A stretch of 64,000 bases of DNA from LMUY01 sp964242215. Lineage in GTDB: Bacteria; Pseudomonadota; Alphaproteobacteria; Acetobacterales; Acetobacteraceae. Under the pieces are notes generated by a model. The model had not been told where the DNA came from, made no database searches, and saw nothing but the letters and a program-made list of their open reading frames with translations. This document shows, piece by piece, positions 8,971-17,867 of this stretch (its first letter is position 1; each line of letters opens with the position of its first letter). Made by a program: the position numbers and the translations under genes. The DNA lies in NCBI GenBank assembly GCA_964242215.1, contig CAXTCJ010000005.1, positions 41,315-105,314 on the forward strand, written 5' to 3'.

Positions 8971-9016
8971 TTTCATGATGTGAAATAGGAACGGGATCTG
9001 ATTTCACATTATGGAC
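8971..9016. promoter_or_regulatory. Candidate IclR operator in the divergent promoter region
   Basis: A 15-bp palindrome TTTCA-N5-TGAAA lies at 8971-8985. A second, imperfect copy with a TTTCA half-site starts at 9002. Read another way, the arms ATGATGTGAAAT (8975-8986) and ATTTCACATTAT (9001-9012) form an inverted repeat with one mismatch and a 14-bp spacer. The region is AT-rich against its surroundings and lies between the first gene of the leftward operon and the IclR gene. IclR proteins commonly bind such pseudo-palindromes, so control of both arms by the local IclR is a reasonable inference. Confidence 0.5.
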
Positions 9017-9150
9017 TGTGTGGCTTCCCTTCAGATAAGTGTCGCACAGATGGCAAGCACGCATCGTGCCACGGCCGCCATGCACGGCGAGCCCGCTCGG
9101 GTAAACACCGAGTTTCGCCGCCCCCACAAGCGGGCGGAGGGAGGTCAACG

Positions 9151-9213
9151 ATGCACCAGCGCGACTGCGCTCCAACGCTTCCATGCCGCAGCACTTCCCC
9201 AGGGCCGTGCTGA
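9151..9213 (+). CDS. Possible 20-codon leader ORF upstream of the IclR gene
   Basis: An ATG at 9151 is preceded by a strong GGAGGGAGG Shine-Dalgarno run (9137-9145). The frame encodes 20 residues, MHQRDCAPTLPCRSTSPGPC, and ends at TGA 9211-9213. That stop shares its A with the ATG at 9213 of the regulator frame (TGATG). This arrangement would couple translation of the regulator to the leader. No family is recognisable and it may be fortuitous. Confidence 0.3.
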   Translation: MHQRDCAPTLPCRSTSPGPC

Positions 9214-10064
9214 TGAACAGTACTCCACAACAGCAGAACGGCATCATCCGGCCAAAAGCCACCGGCGCTCAGGCGGTCGATCGAGCGCTGGGCTTGCTGC
9301 GCATGGTGGCCGCGGCCCCGGGCGATGGCGTGCGGCTGTCGGATCTTGCGGCCTCGAGTGGGCTGGACCGAGCGACGGTGCACCGGCTGCTGGCGAGCCT
9401 GGTGAGCAACGAATTGATCGATCAGGATGCGGTCAGCAAGCGCTACACGCTCGGGCTGAACTTCTTCACCTTGGCCGCCGCCGCGTCCAATCGGCACGAT
9501 CTGACCGAGGTGGCCGGTGCTGCGCTCCGCACGCTCAGCGAGCAGACCGGGGACACCACGACGCTCTGCCTGCGATCGGGGCTCATGCTGGTGTGCACCG
9601 ACGTCGCGACCGGCGACTTCCCGATCAAGGCGCTGCCGATGGATATCGGGTCACGACGACCGCTGGGCGCGGGGGCGTCGGGGATCGCGATGCTCGCCGC
9701 CCTGCCGGATTTCGAAATCGAGCAGACGCTGCAGAAATCTGCATCAAGGCTGGCAGAGGTGCCGGGCCAGGACGTCGCCAGCATCATGCAAGCGGTCGCG
9801 CAATGCCGGGAGCAAGGTTACGCGCTCGCACCGGAGGAGCCGTTGGCCCGCATCATGGGTCTGGCCGTCACGCTGACCAACCGACGAAAACGGCCGGAGG
9901 GCACGCTGTCGATCAACGGCATCCCGGACCGGCTTTCGCCCGACCGGGTGCCTCAACTGCTGGCGCTGTTGCAGGAGCAGGCCCGTGTCATCCATGAGGC
10001 GATGCTGCGAATGCCGGACAGCGCCCGGCATCGCACCGGCTGGGCCGGGAGCCGTGGCAAATGA
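9213..10064 (+). CDS. IclR family transcriptional regulator
   Basis: A 283-residue regulator with an N-terminal winged helix-turn-helix (AVDRALGLLRMV, LSDLAASSGLDRATVHRLL) and the C-terminal IclR ligand-binding domain (GSRRPLGAGASGIAMLAALP, GLAVTLTNRRKRPEGTLSI). The start at 9213 is chosen because the upstream leader ORF stops in TGATG over it; an alternative in-frame ATG lies at 9183. Its stop overlaps the isochorismatase-type gene by ATGA. Position at the centre of the divergent locus and the palindrome at 8971-9016 make it the likely pathway-specific regulator, responding to the substrate or an intermediate. Confidence 0.92.
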   Translation: MNSTPQQQNGIIRPKATGAQAVDRALGLLRMVAAAPGDGVRLSDLAASSGLDRATVHRLLASLVSNELIDQDAVSKRYTLGLNFFTLAAAASNRHDLTEVAGAALRTLSEQTGDTTTLCLRSGLMLVCTDVATGDFPIKALPMDIGSRRPLGAGASGIAMLAALPDFEIEQTLQKSASRLAEVPGQDVASIMQAVAQCREQGYALAPEEPLARIMGLAVTLTNRRKRPEGTLSINGIPDRLSPDRVPQLLALLQEQARVIHEAMLRMPDSARHRTGWAGSRGK

Positions 10065-10684
10065 CTGATGCCGACGAGACCGCGATCTACGCCCGGCAAG
10101 GCTTCGCCAATCGCACCGGGATCGGCGCGGCTCCGGCCGTGATCGTGGTGGATTTCGTGTTGGGGTTCACCGACCCGGCGCATTTCGGTGGCGGCAATAT
10201 CGGCCCGGCGATCGAACGGACACGCGCGTTGCTCGCCCTGGCACGGGCAAAATCCTGGCCGGTTGCGCACACGCGGGTCGTGTACGCCGACGACGGCAGC
10301 GATAGCGGCGCATTCGTCCGCAAGGTGCCGCCGCTGGCCGGCCTCACCGAAACCAGTCCGCTGTCGCAGATCGTATCCGAACTGGCACCCGCACGCGGCG
10401 AACTGGTGATCCGCAAGCGTCAGGCAAGCGCGTTCTTCGACACCGGCCTCGCGGGCTGGCTCGCATTTCGCCGGGTCGACACCGTCATCGTCGCGGGCTG
10501 CACCACCAGCGGCTGCGTGCGCGCGACGGTGGTCGACGCCTGCAGCCACGACTTCCGCACCATCGTCGTCACCGATTGCGTGGGCGACCGGGCCGAGGCA
10601 CCGCACGTGGCCAACCTGTTCGACATGGGCCAGAAATACGCCGACCTGATGAGCCTCGCCGAATTGCAAGCCGCCGTAAGCTGA
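10061..10684 (+). CDS. Isochorismatase-family amidohydrolase (N-carbamoylsarcosine amidase / maleamate amidase type)
   Basis: A 207-residue cysteine hydrolase. The catalytic triad can be placed at Asp31 (VIVVDF), Lys119 (IRKRQAS) and Cys152 in the signature GCTTSGCVRATVVDA, which also has the cis-peptide region typical of the fold. The signature and the segment DCVGDRAEAPHVANLFDMG resemble N-carbamoylsarcosine amidohydrolase and the maleamate amidohydrolase NicF more than RutB. Such enzymes release ammonia from a linear amide or carbamoyl group, which fits hydrolysis after opening of a nitrogen ring by the RutA-like enzymes. It overlaps the IclR gene by 4 bp and precedes the ABC transporter by 25 bp. 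Confidence 0.88.
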   Translation: MTDADETAIYARQGFANRTGIGAAPAVIVVDFVLGFTDPAHFGGGNIGPAIERTRALLALARAKSWPVAHTRVVYADDGSDSGAFVRKVPPLAGLTETSPLSQIVSELAPARGELVIRKRQASAFFDTGLAGWLAFRRVDTVIVAGCTTSGCVRATVVDACSHDFRTIVVTDCVGDRAEAPHVANLFDMGQKYADLMSLAELQAAVS

Positions 10685-10709
10685 TCCCTCGCCTGCAAGG
10701 AAACCCCTA

Positions 10710-12395
10710 ATGACGTCTTCCTGCCGCACAAGCCTGTTGCTCGCTACTGCGCTCAGCCTCGCCGCATTATCCCCGGCCGCGCGGGCGGAGAACACGCTGT
10801 TCGTGCTCGGCGACGGCGTGCCTGCTAGCATGGACACCGATGGCCCCTCGGGCACCTACCCGCCTAGCCAGGAGGGCATGCTCAACGTCCTGGAACCGCT
10901 GGTGAACTACGCGATCAACCCGGTGAACGCGGACGGCGTGCAGACCTACGACTACGACAAGTTCACCCCGAACCTGGCCGAATCCTGGTCGTTCGACGCG
11001 ACCAACAATGTCTGGACGATGAAGCTGCGCCAGAACGCAAAGAGCTGCGCCGGTAATCAATTCACCGCCGACGACGTGCTGTATACCTTCGGCCGCGCCA
11101 AGTCGCTCACCGGCCAGGCGCCGATCGGTTACTTCCTCAGCTCGGTCGCATCGCTGAAGAACTTCACCCCCGCGCTGTTTGCCAAGACACCCGAAGCGCT
11201 CGAAGCGCGCAAGCTGGGCGACGAAGTGACCAAGGTCGACGACTATACCGTTCAGTTCAAGCTCGCCGGACCCAACCCGCTGTTCCTGCGCGTGCTGAGC
11301 GTGCTCGGGCTGCTGATCTATGACTCGAAGGAAATGAAGGCACACGCAACACCTGAGGATCCGTGGAGCCACATCTACGCCAACACGGTGAACGCCCCCG
11401 GCTTCGGGCCGTGGTGCCTGGACAGCTGGAAGAAGGACGAGGAATTCACCGTAAAGCAGAACCCCGGATTTTATGGCGACAAGCCGTTCTATGATCGCGT
11501 GATCTATCGCCGGGTGCCGCAGAGCTCCAACCGCATCGCCATTCTGCGCACCGGCCGGGCACAGGTCGCCGAAGGGCTGAACCCCAAGGAACTGGACAGC
11601 TTGACCAAGGTGTCCGGAGTGAAAGTTTCCGGCGGATATCTGAACACGTCGGTGTCGATCCTGCTGAACTACAAAACCAAGCCGTTCGACAATTTGGCAT
11701 TGCGGCAGGCAATCGCCTACGCGATCCCGTATGACGACGTCGCACGCAGCGACTATTACGGCGCGGCGCGGCCGTGGCCCGGGCTGATCCCCACGTCCTA
11801 CCCGGGCTATATCAAGCCGGACCACACCTACAGCTACGATCCGGCGAAGGTGAAGGAGCTGCTGGCCAAGGCCGGCTATCCGGATGGCAAGGGGCTCGAG
11901 GCATTCCCCGACGCGTTCAAGCTCGCCTACGTCGCCGAGCGGGAGAGCATCGTGGGGCCGGTCGCAACCCTAATACAGACCCGACTGAAGGCGCTAGGCT
12001 TCCCCGTGCAGCTCGATCCGCTACCGGCGACACAATACGCCGATCGACAGTTGGTGAAAAAGGATCTCGGCTTCGCGGTGCAAGACCAGTCCAAGCCGAT
12101 CGTCGTGGACCCGGTCTATGCCATGCAGCTCAGCTTCGTGTCGCCACCGCGGGGAGTCAGCAACGCCACCAACTTTTCCGACCCCGAGTTCGACAAGCTG
12201 TTCGACGAGGTCCATCTGGAATCGGATCCGGCAAAGCGGCAGGCCCTTCTCGACCAGATGCAGAACATGCTGTCGGAGAAGCTGCCGATCATTCCGATCC
12301 TGGAGACCAAGCTGCTGTATGCCGAACAGGCGGACATCAAGGGGCTGGTGCTGCACCCCAGCAACATCCTGATGTGGCGCTACCTAAGTCATTAG
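10710..12395 (+). CDS. ABC transporter substrate-binding protein (SBP_bac_5, Dpp/Opp/Nik type)
   Basis: A 561-residue periplasmic binding protein. The first 26 residues form a signal peptide (LLLATALSLAALSPAARA, cleavage after ARA). The mature protein follows family 5, with SWSFDATNNVWTMKLRQNAK and VKQNPGFYGDKPFYDRVIYR segments. Family members bind peptides, opines, nickel chelates or other small organic molecules. It opens a complete importer: this gene, two permeases and one double ATPase. Its place after the amidase and before the catabolic enzymes suggests uptake of the pathway substrate. The ligand is not predictable from sequence. Confidence 0.92.
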   Translation: MTSSCRTSLLLATALSLAALSPAARAENTLFVLGDGVPASMDTDGPSGTYPPSQEGMLNVLEPLVNYAINPVNADGVQTYDYDKFTPNLAESWSFDATNNVWTMKLRQNAKSCAGNQFTADDVLYTFGRAKSLTGQAPIGYFLSSVASLKNFTPALFAKTPEALEARKLGDEVTKVDDYTVQFKLAGPNPLFLRVLSVLGLLIYDSKEMKAHATPEDPWSHIYANTVNAPGFGPWCLDSWKKDEEFTVKQNPGFYGDKPFYDRVIYRRVPQSSNRIAILRTGRAQVAEGLNPKELDSLTKVSGVKVSGGYLNTSVSILLNYKTKPFDNLALRQAIAYAIPYDDVARSDYYGAARPWPGLIPTSYPGYIKPDHTYSYDPAKVKELLAKAGYPDGKGLEAFPDAFKLAYVAERESIVGPVATLIQTRLKALGFPVQLDPLPATQYADRQLVKKDLGFAVQDQSKPIVVDPVYAMQLSFVSPPRGVSNATNFSDPEFDKLFDEVHLESDPAKRQALLDQMQNMLSEKLPIIPILETKLLYAEQADIKGLVLHPSNILMWRYLSH

Positions 12396-12410
12396 CGCGG
12401 TCCGTCCGTC

Positions 12411-13436
12411 ATGATCATCCGCTTCATCCTGCGCCGCCTCGTCATCTTCGTGCTGCAGTTGGCCGGCATCACCGCGTCCGTCTTCGTCGTGATCCGGCTG
12501 CTTCCGGCCGACCCGGTGGCGCAGTTGGTCGGCATGAACGCCAGCCGCGAAGCCTACGAACAGTCCAAGCACGCGCTAGGCCTGGACCGACCGATGTGGC
12601 AGCAATTCCTGGGCTTCGTGGGGTTGGACGGCGCGCATAACGGGCTCTTGCAAGGCAATCTCGGCACCTCATGGGTGACCAGCGCGCCGGTGGGACGGGA
12701 GATCCTGGACAGCCTGCCGGTGACGCTCGAGATCGTGACCATCGCGCTATTCTTGGCCTTCGCCGTCGCCCTGCCGTTGGGCCTGGCGAGCGCACGCAAG
12801 CCCGGCGGCATCGCGGACCGTGCCTCGCTGGTGTGGGGCCTGTTCGCCGGCGCGCAGCCGGATTACTGGTGGGGGCTGTTGTTCGTCTTCGTCTTCTTCT
12901 ACCTGCTTAACATCGCGCCGCCGCCGATGGGCCGCTTCGACCCGCTGATGACGGCGCCGCCCACCATAACGGGGTTCATCACCGTCGACAGCCTGCTGGC
13001 GGGCGACCTCGGGGCGTTCTGGATCGCGGTGCAATACCTGGCGCTGCCGATCCTCACCCTGGCCTTCGTTGTGTCCGGCGCGATCATCAAGATGGTCCGC
13101 ACCAACACCATGCGCGCCCTACAATCGGACTACATGCTGTACGCCCGCGCCTCCGGCCTGCCCGAGCGCATGGTCGCGCGCTACGCCCTGCGCGCCGCGT
13201 TGACCCCGGCCGTGACCTTGGTGGGGATTTTCTACGGCGTGCTGCTCTCCTCCGCGGTCACGGTGGAGATCGTATTCTCGCTGAACGGGATCGGCCAGTA
13301 CGCGGTGCGTTCTGTACTCGCCTTCGACTATCCCGCGATTCAGGGCACGGTCCTGGTGGTCGCAATGGTGTCGTTGCTGATCTACCTGCTGCTGGACATA
13401 GCCCATGCCTATCTCGACCCCCGAATCCGCAGTTGA
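12411..13436 (+). CDS. ABC transporter permease (DppB/OppB type)
   Basis: A 341-residue inner-membrane permease with an N-terminal membrane segment (LRRLVIFVLQLAGITASVFV) and about five further hydrophobic stretches. The first loop has the OppB-type RLLPADPV and ALGLDRPMWQQF segments. The cytoplasmic EAA loop lies around YARASGLPERMVARYALRAA and contacts the ATPase. It starts 15 bp after the binding-protein gene. Function is passage of the solute delivered by the family-5 binding protein. Confidence 0.93.
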   Translation: MIIRFILRRLVIFVLQLAGITASVFVVIRLLPADPVAQLVGMNASREAYEQSKHALGLDRPMWQQFLGFVGLDGAHNGLLQGNLGTSWVTSAPVGREILDSLPVTLEIVTIALFLAFAVALPLGLASARKPGGIADRASLVWGLFAGAQPDYWWGLLFVFVFFYLLNIAPPPMGRFDPLMTAPPTITGFITVDSLLAGDLGAFWIAVQYLALPILTLAFVVSGAIIKMVRTNTMRALQSDYMLYARASGLPERMVARYALRAALTPAVTLVGIFYGVLLSSAVTVEIVFSLNGIGQYAVRSVLAFDYPAIQGTVLVVAMVSLLIYLLLDIAHAYLDPRIRS

Positions 13437-13449
13437 GGACATCCGGCCC

Positions 13450-14406
13450 ATGACGCCCGGCTCCAGTGCTTCCACCCCGGAAGATCTCGACCAGCACGTC
13501 GACCCGGCGGTGCTGCATGCCGGCGACGCCGTGGGCGCAATGGGCAGCCGGGCCAAGCGCGGTGGGCCACTGCTCTGGCTAGGCAGCGCCATCATCGCGC
13601 TGTCACTGTTATTGGCCGCGTTCGGGCCGATGATCTCGCCATACGATCCCACCACTGCCAGCAACGACATTTCGCTCGCCCCGCCGCCGCTTGGTGATCT
13701 GCCGGGCCTGCTGCTGGGAAGCCTCACCGGCAGCAACGCCCAGGCGCCGCATTGGATGGGGACGGACCAGTCGGGCCTCGACATCTTTTCGCGCATCATC
13801 TCGGCGCCGCGGATGGACATGACGATCGCGCTCTCCGCCGCCCTCCTGTCCTGCGTGTTCGGCACGCTGATCGGCCTGCTCGCCGGCTACGTGCGCAACT
13901 GGGCGACCGAGTCGATGATGCGCGTGTCGGACGTGCTGCAGGCGTTCCCCGTGTTCATCACAGCGATGATGCTTGTGGCGCTGGCCGGCCGCTCCCCCAT
14001 CAACATCGTCATCGCGCTGGTGCTGGTCTACACGCCGATCTTCGTCCGCCTGACCCGCGCGGAGGTGATGAGCCAGATGCCCCGCACCTATGTCGAGGCC
14101 GCGCGCGCCGCCGGCAACCGCCCCTTCACCATCGCGCTGCGCCACGTGTTGCCCAACTCGCTGGTGCCATCAATCGTGCAGAGTTCGGCCACGGTGGGCT
14201 TCGCCATCATCCTGACCGCAGGCCTGTCCTTCGTCGGCGCAGGCGTTCGGCCGCCAACCCCGGAATGGGGGTTGATGATCTCGCAGGGCGCGCCGCAGCT
14301 CATCCTGGGCGAATGGTGGCCCTCGGTGTTCCCCGGCATTGCCATGTCCCTGGTCGTGTTCGGCTATGCGGTCGTAGGCCACACCTTCGAGGCACGCTTC
14401 CGGTGA
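13450..14406 (+). CDS. ABC transporter permease (DppC/OppC type)
   Basis: A second inner-membrane permease, about 318 residues from the ATG at 13450, which has a GAGGA site 10 bp upstream; an upstream ATG at 13405 would overlap the previous gene and add 15 residues. The DppC hallmark HWMGTDQSGLDIFSRII precedes the transmembrane domain, and the EAA loop is TYVEAARAAGNRPFTIALRH. An N-terminal cytoplasmic tail of about 35 residues precedes the first membrane helix. Its TGA overlaps the GTG start of the ATPase gene, consistent with coupled translation of the importer subunits. Confidence 0.9.
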   Translation: MTPGSSASTPEDLDQHVDPAVLHAGDAVGAMGSRAKRGGPLLWLGSAIIALSLLLAAFGPMISPYDPTTASNDISLAPPPLGDLPGLLLGSLTGSNAQAPHWMGTDQSGLDIFSRIISAPRMDMTIALSAALLSCVFGTLIGLLAGYVRNWATESMMRVSDVLQAFPVFITAMMLVALAGRSPINIVIALVLVYTPIFVRLTRAEVMSQMPRTYVEAARAAGNRPFTIALRHVLPNSLVPSIVQSSATVGFAIILTAGLSFVGAGVRPPTPEWGLMISQGAPQLILGEWWPSVFPGIAMSLVVFGYAVVGHTFEARFR

Positions 14407-16250
14407 ACGCCCCCATTCCCACGCAGGATCTCATCGCCGTCGAGGGTCTACGCGTTGCATTCCCTCGCCCGGATGGCAGCAAGCTGATCGCGGCGCACGA
14501 CGTGTCGCTCACCATCCAGCCCGGCGAGTTCGTTGGCCTGATGGGCGAGCCCGGCTGCGGCAAATCCACCGTGGCGATCGCAATGATGGGCCTGGTGCGC
14601 GCGCCCGGCGTGATCGAGGCCGGCAGCATCACCTTCCAGGGCCGCGACCTGCTGAAGCTGCCCGAGTCAGAGCGTGAGAAGCTACGTGGTCGCGATATCG
14701 GTCTGATCGTGCAGAACCCCCGCACGTCGCTGCACCCGCTGATCAACGTCGGCACACAGATCGCCAACGTCTACCGGGTGCACTCCGGCTGCGGCCGCAA
14801 AGAGGCATGGGCGCGCGCCGTCGAGATGCTGAGCATGGTCGGCATCAACGACCCGGGCCGCCGCGCCAAGGCGTATCCTCACGAACTATCGACCGGCATG
14901 ACCCAGCGCGTGCTCATCGCCATGGCGCTCAGCTCGACGCCGCGGCTGCTGATCGCGGACGAACCGACATCGGGGCTGGATGTCACAATCCAGACCGCCT
15001 TCCTGGACCAGATGTGGAAGGCCGCGCAGGCGACCGGTTCGGCCGTGCTGCTGGTGACGCAGAACCTTGGCATCGTCGCCAATTACTGCGATCGCGTGTT
15101 GATCATGAAAGACGGCACGCTGGTGGAGCGCGCGCCCGTCCGCCAATTCTTCCAGGCGCCGGAACACACTTATTCCCGTCGTGTCCTGGCCTTGCAGCGC
15201 GAAGAAGGCGGCGCATCGCGGGCGGCACGATCGGGCGAGATCGCCGAGGCCGAACCGCTGATCGAGGTCGCCGGGCTGACCAAGCACTTTCTGCTCCGCA
15301 AGGGCGGCAAGGTGCACGCTGCAGACGACGTGAGCTTCAGCCTGCGCCCCGGCGAATGCCTGGGCCTGGTCGGCGAGAGCGGCTCGGGCAAGACGACCAC
15401 CGGACGTTGCCTGTTGCGATTGGAGGTGCCAACGCACGGCGCGCTGCGCTTCCACGGCACCGATCTTTCGAAGCTGACGGAGTCGGAGTTCCGGGCCTAC
15501 CGGGCCAAGTTGCAAATCGTATTCCAGGACCCGCTGGACTCGATGAACCCGCGTTGGACGGTTCGCGAGGTGATCGGGGAGATGCTTGCGCTGCACACGA
15601 AGCTGAACGCGACCGAGCGCGAGGCCCGCATCAACGAGCTGCTGACTTTGGTTGGCCTGTCACCCTCCGTGATCGGCCTGCGCCCGTCGGAGATGAGTGC
15701 CGGGCGCCAGCAGCGCATCGCCATCGCGCGGGTCATCGCGACCGGGCCCGAGTTCATCGTGCTGGACGAGCCGACCTCGGCGCTCACGCCCGAGACCACG
15801 GCCGAGATCATCACGCTGCTGATGGACCTGTCGCGCCGGTTAGGGCTGGCCTACCTGTTCATCTCCCATGATCTTACGACGGTGAAATATATCTGCCACC
15901 GGATTGCCGTGATGTATCTGGGCCAGATCGTCGAGATCGGCACGAAGGAACAGGTCTTCGGCCACCCGGCGCATCCCTACACCCAGGCGCTGATCGGTGC
16001 ACATTTGTTCCCGGACCTTTCCACGCGCCGCGTTGATTTCCCGCCGCGACCGATGCTGGAGGGCGAGATCCCAAGCCCGATCAACCTCCCGCCCGGCTGC
16101 TATCTCGCCGGACGCTGCCCGCAACGCGTGCCTCGGTGCGACACCATGAAGCAGCTGCTGAGCGAGTTGCCGGACGGCCGCCAAGTGCGATGTTGGCGGG
16201 TTGTCGAGGGCGAGCTCGCCACGGTGCCTGCGCTCGAGGCAGTTTCGTAA
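14403..16250 (+). CDS. ABC transporter ATP-binding protein, fused double ATPase (DppD-DppF type)
   Basis: A 615-residue protein with two complete nucleotide-binding domains in one chain. The first has Walker A GEPGCGKST, signature LSTGMTQR and Walker B LLIADEPTSGLD. The second has Walker A GESGSGKTT, signature MSAGRQQR and Walker B FIVLDEPTSAL. The C-terminal cysteine-rich tail CYLAGRCPQRVPRC resembles the [4Fe-4S]-type tail of oligopeptide ATPases. The GTG start at 14403 overlaps the permease stop (GTGA); an open frame continues upstream but only across the permease gene in another frame. Both signature motifs differ slightly from the usual LSGGQ. Confidence 0.92.
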   Translation: MNAPIPTQDLIAVEGLRVAFPRPDGSKLIAAHDVSLTIQPGEFVGLMGEPGCGKSTVAIAMMGLVRAPGVIEAGSITFQGRDLLKLPESEREKLRGRDIGLIVQNPRTSLHPLINVGTQIANVYRVHSGCGRKEAWARAVEMLSMVGINDPGRRAKAYPHELSTGMTQRVLIAMALSSTPRLLIADEPTSGLDVTIQTAFLDQMWKAAQATGSAVLLVTQNLGIVANYCDRVLIMKDGTLVERAPVRQFFQAPEHTYSRRVLALQREEGGASRAARSGEIAEAEPLIEVAGLTKHFLLRKGGKVHAADDVSFSLRPGECLGLVGESGSGKTTTGRCLLRLEVPTHGALRFHGTDLSKLTESEFRAYRAKLQIVFQDPLDSMNPRWTVREVIGEMLALHTKLNATEREARINELLTLVGLSPSVIGLRPSEMSAGRQQRIAIARVIATGPEFIVLDEPTSALTPETTAEIITLLMDLSRRLGLAYLFISHDLTTVKYICHRIAVMYLGQIVEIGTKEQVFGHPAHPYTQALIGAHLFPDLSTRRVDFPPRPMLEGEIPSPINLPPGCYLAGRCPQRVPRCDTMKQLLSELPDGRQVRCWRVVEGELATVPALEAVS

Positions 16251-16264
16251 GCGGCTGACTGATC

Positions 16265-17800
16265 ATGACGTCCGCCATATCCAGCCCCACCTCAGCCAAG
16301 GACGGCCTCGTGGCGGCGTTGCGGCAGCACCTCGGCAACGAGCACGTGGACGCCGGGTCGGAAGACGGCCAGGACCTGCACGTATGGCGGGATGCCGTGC
16401 CGGCGCTCTGTGTTGCGCGGCCGGCCTCGGCGGCGGAGGTGGCCGATATCGTCCGTTTGGCCACGGGCGCTGGCATATGCATCGTGCCCCGTGGCGCAGG
16501 CCTATCCTATACCGCCGGCACCGTGTGCGCGGATCCCCACATCACGCTCGACACCACACGGCTCAATAGCATCAGTGTGCATGCCGACGATTTGTATGTC
16601 GTCGCCGGCGCCGGCTGCACTTGGGAGGCGGTTGCGGCGGCATTGCGGCCGCACAATCTGCGCGTGCCGATCGGCGCGCCGATTTCGGGCAGCCACTCCA
16701 CAGTCGGTGGCGCGATGTCGCAGAACCTGCCGGGCAGTATGGACGCTGTATTGGGGCTTCGAATCGTCTTGGCCGACGGCACCGTTCTGACTACCGGCAG
16801 CGCCGCGTTGCAGGGTCGCTCGCCATTTTACCGCAATGCCGGGCCAGACCTGACGGGGTTGTTCCTCGGCGATTGCGGGGCGTTCGGGGTCAAGACGGAG
16901 GTTACGCTGCGGCTGACTCCGGAACCGCACACCGCGATGGCGTCGTTCGCGTTCCATGACCCACTCGCCATGGCGTTAGCGATCGGCGACATCCAGCGCA
17001 CCGACGGCGGTGCTTCCTGCCTGGCGCTCGACCCGAAACGGTCGGCCGATGCGATGCGTAGCCTTGGTCTCGCCGACGCGGCCCGCACCGCGCTCGCCCT
17101 GCTGCGACGGGGCCGCTCGCCGCTTGCCGGTGTCAGCACCCTGCTCCGCACCCGGTTGCGCCCTGGCGAGGATTGGGCGCTGCACGTCACGGTCGAGTCC
17201 GGCAGTTCCGCCGGCGCCCGGGACCGCCTGGCCGCCTTAACCGGCGTAGCACTGGCGCGCGGCGGCGTGGCAATCGGTGCTGCAGTTCCGGCCGCCCTGC
17301 AAGCCCGGCCGTTCTCGATCCGCGGCGCACTGGGGCCAGCGGCCGAGCGCTGGGTGCCGGTGCACGGGCTGGTGCCGCTCAGTGCTGCGGCCCCGACCTT
17401 GAAGGCGCTGCTCGACTACGCCGACACGACCGCGGCAGAGCAGCAGGAACACGGCATCAAGCTCGGATGGCTCCTGTCGTCGCGCCCGGGTCACATGCTG
17501 TTCGAACCGATGCTGCTCTGGCCAGACGCATTGGGCACACAACACATCCGCCACCTGCCCCAGCGAGTCACCGTCCGCGCGGCCGAGCGCCCCGCGAGAC
17601 CGGACGCCCGCGCCGCCGTCGACCGAATTCGCGCCGGCCTGGGTGCGGTGCTGGATGCTCATGGCGCGATCCACATGCAAATAGGCCGCTACTACGACCA
17701 TTCAAAGACCCTGGACGCGGCGGCCGGATCCGCTCTTGCCGCGATCAAGCGCGCGTTCGACCCGGCGCGTGCAATCAACCCAGGGAGTCTTGGCCTGTGA
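16265..17800 (+). CDS. FAD-binding (PCMH-type) oxidase, GlcD/VAO family
   Basis: A 511-residue flavoprotein. The FAD-binding PCMH domain is seen in VPRGAGLSYTAG, the glycine-rich GAPISGSHSTVGGAMSQNLP and GLRIVLADGTVLTTG. The C-terminal FAD-oxidase domain ends with IKRAFDPARAINPGSLG, the usual closing motif. Relatives oxidise 2-hydroxy acids, alcohols or aromatic alcohols with oxygen or an electron carrier. It is 14 bp downstream of the ABC ATPase gene and belongs to the rightward operon, so oxidation of a hydroxy-acid intermediate is a reasonable guess. No cysteine-rich GlcF-type partner is adjacent. Confidence 0.88.
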   Translation: MTSAISSPTSAKDGLVAALRQHLGNEHVDAGSEDGQDLHVWRDAVPALCVARPASAAEVADIVRLATGAGICIVPRGAGLSYTAGTVCADPHITLDTTRLNSISVHADDLYVVAGAGCTWEAVAAALRPHNLRVPIGAPISGSHSTVGGAMSQNLPGSMDAVLGLRIVLADGTVLTTGSAALQGRSPFYRNAGPDLTGLFLGDCGAFGVKTEVTLRLTPEPHTAMASFAFHDPLAMALAIGDIQRTDGGASCLALDPKRSADAMRSLGLADAARTALALLRRGRSPLAGVSTLLRTRLRPGEDWALHVTVESGSSAGARDRLAALTGVALARGGVAIGAAVPAALQARPFSIRGALGPAAERWVPVHGLVPLSAAAPTLKALLDYADTTAAEQQEHGIKLGWLLSSRPGHMLFEPMLLWPDALGTQHIRHLPQRVTVRAAERPARPDARAAVDRIRAGLGAVLDAHGAIHMQIGRYYDHSKTLDAAAGSALAAIKRAFDPARAINPGSLGL

Positions 17801-17867
17801 TGAGGCTGTCGATCTAGTGCTGGGCCGTACGGTTCCAGTGTCCACAAGTCGGTTGGAGAGGTGAGCC

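Noticed and set aside
10061..10684. Naming the isochorismatase-type gene rutB and the locus a rut operon
   Set aside because: The signature GCTTSGC and the flanking sequence fit the carbamoylsarcosine/maleamate amidase type better, and rutC to rutF are absent.
13752..14402. A 217-residue N-terminal extension of the double ATPase
   Set aside because: It lies wholly inside the DppC-type permease gene in another frame and has no family similarity. The GTG at 14403 overlaps the permease stop and begins the ATPase fold.
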